Source of the DNA: Anadara kagoshimensis | Taxonomy: Eukaryota; Mollusca; Bivalvia; Arcoida; Arcidae | DNA length: 64,000 bases | Assembly (NCBI GenBank): GCA_021292105.1 | Contig: CM037865.1 | Coordinates: forward strand, 72,990,128 to 73,054,127 | Direction: 5' to 3' | Shown here: in pieces, positions 52,501 through 61,500 of the stretch | Layout of the letters: each line of letters begins with the position of its first letter | How positions within the stretch are numbered: the first letter of the stretch is position 1 | The notes under the pieces: model-generated | The model's database searches: none | What the model was told of the DNA's origin: nothing | Seen by the model: the letters and a program-made list of their open reading frames with translations, nothing else | Made by a program: the position numbers and the translations under genes

Positions 52501-55500
52501 TGTAAAGTTTCATCAATATCTGACGGAGGGTATTGGAGAACTAGTACAGACAAAAAATGTGGCACAGAGACAGACAGACCGAATGCATTACATGTACTAT
52601 ATCCCCTTCGCCAACTTTTTGGAATCAGTGGGGATAACAAAAAAACCTTGAACCGAAATCTTTAAAATTAGTAAGTGATGGCCACACAGACAGTGAGTGG
52701 TGACACAAGATCCTTTGTATTCCTCATTTGCCATTAAGTTTAAGATAACAGTCTTGCCAGTTAATGGATTAATATTGTCTAATAAGACAGGATTCCGAGG
52801 ACTTCGAATCAAACGTGAAAATATTTTTGTTAATTAACTTTATTAAGTCATTTACAATGTTAAAGTTGAGTGTTAAATAAAAAAATTGTATTCCATACAT
52901 ATGAGCTTATATTATACTACTGTAAGTTTAGAGATGACAGAGTAACAGAATACTAACCTAGCTTTATCAACCCCAGTCTTACACCGCCGTCCAATGGCCA
53001 TGTCATCTATATCTTGTAATGCGTTAAATGATCCCAGTATTCTCTCTACTATTGGTCTGTAACTATGTACTTTGTGAAGCCATTCCTGACGACCTGCGGC
53101 CTTGTTTAGTGCATCTTTATTTGGTTCTAGGTGCTCTAACATCAAATGAAGGGCAAGGATATCTAAAGTCTGAAACAAGTATATTATCATTAATTAACAT
53201 TGAAATAACTTGAATGTTTTCACAACTTTCATAACGAAACTAAGACTATAAAAAATGTACCTGTCAACAGTCATGGCCACCTTGGTACTAAATAAAACAA
53301 TTGATTTAGGTAGCCATGAGATCAGAGTTAAAATGTAACTAGATAAATTACAGTTATATGACTGAAATAAGGTAGCCATGAGGTCAGAGTTAAAATGTAA
53401 CTAGATAAATTATAGTTATATGACTGAAATAAGGTAGCCATGAGGTCAGAGTTAAAATGTAACTAGATAAATTATAGTTATATGACTGAAATAAGGTAGC
53501 CATGAGGTCAGAGTTAAAATGTAACTTGATAAATTATAGTTATATGACTGAAATAAGGTAGCCATGAGGTCAGAGTTAAAATGTAACTTGATAAATTATA
53601 GTTATATGACTGAAATAAGGTAGCCATGAGGTCAGAGTTAAAATGTAACTAGATAAATTATAGTTATATGACTGAAATAAGGTAGCCATGAGGTCAGAGT
53701 TAAAATGTAACTAGATAAATTACGGTTATATGACTGAAATAAGGTAGCCATGAGGTCAGAGTTAAAATGTAACTAGATAAATTATAGTTATATGACTGAA
53801 ATAAGGTAGCCATGAGGTCAGAGTTAAAATGTAACTAGATAAATTATAGTTATATGACTGAAATAAGGTAGCCATGAGGTCAGAGTTAAAATGTAACTAG
53901 ATAAATTACGGTTATATGACTGAAATAAGGTAGCCATGAGGTCAGAGTTAAAATGTAACTAGATAAATTACAGTTATATGACTGAAATAAGGTAGCCATG
54001 AGGTCAGAGTTAAAATGTAACTAGATAAATTACAGTTATATGACTGAAATTATAACTCATGCTTTACGGGACCTAATCTTGTAATTTATCAAATTCATTT
54101 GACCAAAGATTATGTATGAAAAATTTTAGTTGAAGTTGACAAACATTTTTATTTGCACTAAGTTTTCATTTGCAGAATATTTTCTTAACAGTTTCCCTTT
54201 TTAATGACGCTACCATTTTATATGCTTAGTTAAATGATAGTTACATGAACATATTCACTTGGTATTTAATCACATGCTGTTAAGCTGTCACAGGTTTATA
54301 TTATAATCATCATGTCAAATTTTATTCATAGAACTCAGATATTGAAGTTTTTTTTATCTCTTTAACTTTATGATCTGAATGTTTGCAAAAATAACTGTTT
54401 TGCTTGAAAAAGTTTTGAAACTTTGGAGGCAAATATAAAAATTTGGGAAGAATATATTTTTCAAGATTTAAACATTATTTTGCTGAAAAACACTTAGCTT
54501 TAGCAGAATGGTGTTTTCATCAACTTATTCGTAAGTACTGGTACCATTCAGCTGAATTCAACTATAATCTTACCATTTCTTCATCCGAGACAAGGTAGAA
54601 CTGTGGTGATTTTTGCTGGAATTTGATGATGGTGTCACAGCATTCTGGCCATGCCCGTGTGATGTTTGAAAAGTTAGTCAGTCTGATGGACAAAGCACTG
54701 TACACTACATGACAGCTTACGAGTTGTGTCAATGGACTGTCAAGTCCCTCTTTATAAATCACATGACAGGTGTTTATAATTGCTTCACATACCAACTGTA
54801 ATACATATATATGACACATTTTAAAAAGAGTACAACATTATATAAATATGTACAATTTCATTACTTTTAATCAGAGATGTTTTAAATATCAGACCAGAGT
54901 TATCCCTCTTGCAGCACACTATTAGACCAGAGTTATCCCTCTTGCAGCACACTATTAGACCAGAGTTATCCCTCTTGCAGCACACTATTAGACCAGAGTT
55001 ATCCCTCTTGCAGCACACTATTAGACCAGAGTTCTCCCTCTTGCAGCACACTATTAGACCAGAGTTATACCCCCTGCAGCACACTATTAGACTAGAGTTA
55101 TACCCCCTGCAGCACACTATTAGACCAGAGTTATCCCCTTGCATTACATTATGTGATAAATATAAAACCAGAGTTATTCCCCTTGCATGCACTTTTGTGA
55201 TAAATATTAGACCAGAGTTATTCCCCTTGCATGCACTTTTGTGATAAATATTAGACCAGAGTTATTCCCCTTGCATGCACTTTTGTGATAAATATTAGAC
55301 CAGAGTTATTCCCCTTGCATGCACTTTTGTGATAAATATTAGACCAGAGTTATTCCCCTTGCATGCACTTTTGTGATAAATATTAGACCAGAGTTATACC
55401 CATTTTATGCATTATCATATAAGTTGTCAAAACAGCTGCTTGTTAATTATTATTTCTAAATTTTCTAAATCAATTATAATTCTAAATTGACCTTGTTATG

Positions 55501-58500
55501 AAATCAGATGACATAATTACATCTTTATGAAGTTTAAATTCTATATGTGTCTACAACTGATGCTCTGTTAAGTGTATGTAGTGAAACTTTCTCTTAAAGA
55601 GTACCTGTAACGATTTTTGATTTTTACATATGTTATTCTCCATACTGAAATATGAAATATGAAAAGATAATTATGTATAAAAAACTAGAGTTACGGGAGT
55701 ATGAATAGACTGATAACTGACAACATCATCTAATTCTGAAATATAACATTTTAAATAAAATTTTACCACCGGTCATTCAATTTTTAATGTTTAATAAATA
55801 AAATAAAAATAAATAAATAAATAAATAATTTTTAATAAATAAATAAATAACTAAATAATTATTAATAAATAAATAATGGAACATCATAGGCCGGTTCAGG
55901 ATCGTAGAAACTTGATAGGTTTTGATGTTTGATTAATATTGTTTGAACGCCGGCGACCAGACGGGTATTTTTAAATATATGTATGAATTTAATTACAGCA
56001 TTTACTTTTATCAAGTTTCTAGTTTTCGTTTTCTTCATGATCAGGAAAATTTGGCCTTTGAAATACATTTTTTGGAAATCTGGGGTCTTTTTGGACTTAA
56101 AGTTGTCGACATCACATTTATTTATTTATTTATTTATTAGCATTATATACTGAACTTTTGTCAATAAGTTAACTTAGTAAAAAATATTAAATTGCATGAA
56201 TGACTGCCTGCGTTGTATTTGAAGCCGGTGCCACGTTTTACCGATGTTTGGTTGAAAATTTTGCAGGGTGTGCTGTCTGTAGCAGATTCTGTATGATTTA
56301 ATATTAAAATTTAATCTATTTCAAAATTTTAACAAGTGACAATTAATTTCCGTAAATTGACAACATCACATTTATTTATTTATTTATTTATTAACATTAG
56401 ATACTGAACATTTGTAAATAAGTTAACTTAGTAAAAATCTTCAATGGTGTGAACAACTGCAGTGCCACGTTTCGATGTTGGGTTGAAAATTTTCAGGATG
56501 TCTGTAGCAGGTTCAATATGATTTAATATTAGAATCATTTTAAAAAGTTTAACAAGTAACAATTAATTTTTGTATATTTGATAAATAATACTCGAGGCAT
56601 ATATTTGGTTATGTCTAGATTAACATTCAGAAATTCTGGGTCTCCACTCAGTAAAGTACATCATATCATCGTCTGTTTCTGGATAGAATAAATACTGCTA
56701 CATGCCAATTTCATCAATTTTAAGGTTGTCCATTTCTTCCCAAAATAATGAGGAATCATATGACATATACAGATGAACGCCAGAGTCCTTTAATTTTTGT
56801 CCATTCATCATATAATACGTCGCTACATTAACATAATAAGTACTGTCCGCCATGTTAGTTACTGCAATGGTTACTTAAATGACATCACAAATGGATCACT
56901 TACATGTACCCTGAGAGGGCCAAATTCAAGGCTTTCAAACCGCTATAACTTTCTTATTTGGTCATCAATTTTGATGCGGTTTTCGATATTGTGATATTTA
57001 AATGGTATTTAACAAATTTATGAAATAAAAATTTTTCATTACAGGTACTCTTTAAGAGTAAATTATTGATTGAACAAACAAGTGTTCAAATAAAAAATAT
57101 CTAATGTGTCTATGAAGAATTTTTATCCTCCGAAACTATGGTCACCACAATATGAAGTGAGTTTGATCTAATGATTAAACTACTGACTAACATCTTCCAA
57201 ACAGAAATAGTTTTATACAAATGGGCTAACCTACCAGTTCATCAACCACAGATTTAAGTATACAAACATACACATTTCTGACTGTTAAACCACAAACGTT
57301 TCTCTCAGTAAATATTTCTAGTTATTATGTACCTGATGTTCCTCCTCTGATTTGACATGATAGACCATGTGTACAAAGTCTGATAGGTAGGCCTTGATAG
57401 CTTCTCGGATATCTGTATTCAGTGTTGTTTGTAGTATCCTTCCTAATCCTGTACTTTGTAAAACATCTGTAGTTTTCTTTATAATGTTAATTTGATCTAA
57501 ATAAAGGATATAAAGTTGTTAAAACTTAGTTATAACTTGTCATTAGGTTTTTTTTTAAATATTTTTTTTTAATTTTTTGTCTGCATTATATATATATAAT
57601 GGCAATTATTTGTTATAAGTAAAAGTGAAAAATTTCCTTTGTAAACCAGCTTTCCAATAAAAATGGGTTTTGTGCATGCATGTACACACACACACGTTCA
57701 TGAAAGATCTTGATATATAACATATATTTATGTTGTTATGGTGAGAAAATTTTCATTTGATTTTCTAATCAGAGATTTTTTGTTTTCTTGTCAACGAATC
57801 AATCTTTAATTCACCACACATTCCATTAACTTCCGTTGCTAAGTAAATGTAAAACCAGCCATGAAACAACTCAATTGAGAACATTAGTGCCTACCTGCTT
57901 CTGGTTGTGTTGATAAAGTTGTTTTATAAACTTCCTCTATTTGTTTATATATTAACCATGAAAACGGCATTTTAGATGCAAAAACATGTCCATCTACACC
58001 TGTGTTTTTGACGATAATCTCCTCAAGATGCCGTTGTCTCATAGGTGACACTAACAATGCATACTCCATCCTGGTTACTCTGGGGTCATTAGACACATTT
58101 AACCACAAAATATGCTGCCAGTCATCTGGTCTGCTATGAGCAAGAATGTCCAAGTTTCTATTAGTGTCCAGGTGAGCTATAATACCAGCTAATATAGGTG
58201 TGATTTTAGTCTCCAAGCATTGCATCCATGCTCGTCTAAAATAAAAAAAAATAACAAGTTACAACTAACATAGGACACAAGTATCTATCAAAAAACCCCA
58301 ACTGGGCACTCACATTTTCCCAACCATGTGCATGATTAAAATACCTAAAGGATGCCGCTGTGAAGTTTCATATAAAATAGTTTTCAAGAAAAGTGGTGCA
58401 AAAATATTATCAGCAGAAATGGAGTAAACATTATATGTCCTCTACCTCATTTGGAGAACATAATAACCATTAAACGTTCATTGACAATGAGGTTTTAAAA

Positions 58501-61500
58501 GCATTGGAACAGAAGAGGGTATTAAAAACAACCAAGTAAACATTTAAACTGTGCAGAGTTATTAAAACACAGAACTTGACTTTCAAAGCCAGTGGCAGTG
58601 ACACTTGACACTGTCCATTGATTTGAGGATATATATAATAAGTCATTTGTTTCTCATACATGGCATTATGCAAGGACATCAATGTGACCGACCCAGGGAT
58701 TTTTCTGTCCTTTTTGGGAAAAGGACCTTGGGATGAATATTGGGAAAATGCTCAACAAAAATGTAATTTTGGGGAAAATCACGACAACATATTAGAAATT
58801 CTGGACCACTAGAATACTGGTAATTGAACAAATTATATCGGTGTTCACAGCAAAATAGCGCTGTCTCTTTTTTCTCTATATAAATCATCTAGCAAAACGT
58901 GGGTTAATATAGATTGAAATCGTTATCAGAACGAGATATCCTCCGAATATAATGTTGATGATCTTGTGAAATTTTTTCTTTAAAAAATTGATAAACATAT
59001 CTAATTGGGAATTTTTTACTACAAAATTGGGAAAAATGTATGTTTTTTTCATTGGGAATGGGTCCCTTTACTGGACCCTGTGGATACCCAGAAAAATCCC
59101 TGCGACCATATTTAAAAGAATTAGCTGACAAATTCAAATACTCAATTACCACTGTTTCCTGTCCAGTGTTGAACCTAGAAGAAGCCCTTGCATCATTGGT
59201 CAAAAAAAAATAATTTGTCCCACAAAAATACTATCTGTGGGCCAACAACCCTTGCTCATCTTTTTTAGTCTTTGTCTTAGATGAGTTTTGAACAACTTCA
59301 GTTCTATTTCTTTCTGATTAATATTTTTTCTTTAGACTTAATACTGTTCTTTTTGAAATAAAATGCAAGTTAATGTTAGGTTATAATTTTGACTCAAGTT
59401 TTCAAAACATGGCCCTTGTCTTTTCAAGTACATGGCCCAGATGTACCCACCAACTATATTTCTGATTTGAGCACTGATTTATAATTGATAATTCAATGCT
59501 GATTGTGGAACTTTACTGGAATTTCAGGTTTGGATACAACACAATATCAGTAATATTTCTATATGATTTGTTTTGATGTTATATGGTCATTTAAGGTAAC
59601 ACAGTCTATAACAGCCGGATCCACTTGTTCAGACACAAACAGATACATCCTGATAACTTTGTACCAAATGGGTCCATGATTGGGGACCCCCATCAAGATC
59701 AAGGGATTTGAGATAATCACATACATACAAATAATTTACAGTTGAATGTGTTTTAAAGACCACCTCTGTATATAAGGGTCACCTGCTTTTAAAGGCCAGT
59801 TAACTTTTATCCCAATCAGTCGTTATTAATGTCATTTGAACTTTTATAAGAGGGTCACCTACTCAAAAAGTCCATTTTCACTGGTTCCCTTGAGTGGTCT
59901 TTACAGACATGTTTGACTGTATGTACTAAGTTGTAATAAGATACATTGTGATCACACTGTTTTTAGGGTGGCTTTGATGTGAATATAGGCCAACTGACCA
60001 TAGATGTCAGTTTTTTGTAACTCTACCGATTGGTGGTTGTCTAGTCAAAAAGAATTAGACAATTTGCATATTTGCAAATGTAACAAAATTCACTATGAAT
60101 TATGCAGTGTTCAAAATGTCAAATTTTTTCCTTTTTCAATAACACCAGAAAATTTCATTTCGATAATAAAATGCTATCCATTATTACTTTTAAATTCCCA
60201 CTTTGTTAATTTTTAACATACCTAAATGTTCCGGCTCTGTTGATGTTCTCCGCTTTTGCTGCTTCCTGTGAGAGCCATTTTGAGGCAGTTTGAGCAGTGG
60301 TGAACTTTTCTTCCTTTTCCATAAGAAGCGCTGCCAGATGTGTGCCAAGTCCATTTACAAATGTGTTATGCCCTTTGAGAAAGAAATAAATTCATGTCGC
60401 ATGTATATAGTGTGTATTAGATTGCTTTATGTACAAGATGTCCTAGGACATGGGTGTATCACCTTGCACTGCAGTGATCAATGTTAACAGAGTTAGTAAA
60501 GGTACTAGTATGTGAACACCACATACTTGGACACCACTGATCAATCTTATCTTATTAAGTATCCTTGGTTAAAATTTTTTATTTGGGTGCACATTAATGT
60601 AACCAATTATTAACATCAAACTTAACCAAGGTACTTAAGTATTAGGTGATCAAGTTTCACCAAAATCTTATCTATATTACAGGACATATTCCGTAAATCA
60701 GAATATACCCGTAGTATCATGATTAATTACGCACAAATTTTGTCACAGATGAATCTTGACAGAAGTACTGGAATCTTGACGTACTTGACAGAGATATTGA
60801 GTTATAAGTACCTCAATCAATTTTCATCCAAATCCAATCAATATTACAGAAGTTATCAACTGGAAATCAACGACCAATCAGACTGCAGTGTTCTAATAGA
60901 TAGGCATAGAATTTTGGCAAACAGGAATGGAATGGTCACTGAACTAAAATTGAGCCAAATCCAAGATATTTACCTGTATCTGTATGTTGATGTAATAAGG
61001 ACAGTAATATCTTTACTCTATCCGTTGTCCGCGATGACTCTTTATCCGTTGTCTGCGATGAATCTTTATCTTGATCTTTAACCATGGACAAAGCTGATTG
61101 AATACAATCATGAATTAAAGTCCTAACATTAAATCGTCTTTCTAGTTTGTTAACAGTGTGATCCTCTAGTAGGATTTCATCAAGTCTTAGCTGTGTGCGT
61201 GGTTCGTCGACTTCCATGTACACATCCCCCTCATGAGGTTGTTCCGCTAGTTGTTCCCACTCCATTTTAGTTTCTCTGTTATGTAGTCCTGTCTCCTCAT
61301 GAGGTTGTTCTGCTAGCTGTCCCCACTCATTTTCAGTCTCTCTCTCATTGAGTACAGTCTGGTGTTGAGTCTTACTGACGGCATTACTGAGTAAAGTACC
61401 AACTGACCGACCTCGCATATCCATTATTGTTGGCATCTCTTTATCAGGTGGACGAAGGTCATCTATATGGACAGAGTGCCATTTTCCACACTATATTAAG

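Noticed and set aside
53309..54047. CRISPR-like array
   Set aside because: Units are continuous without unique spacers, in a eukaryotic intron; plain satellite. The same holds for 62093-62975 and 31195-32620.
54821..55244. Overlapping 111- and 123-residue frames with 11-residue repeats
   Set aside because: Both are read-through of the 33-bp satellite on opposite strands; no splice or codon evidence for a gene.
60719..61081. 120-residue plus-strand frame
   Set aside because: Made of dispersed repeat copy 2 and the antisense of RNF213 exon 3.
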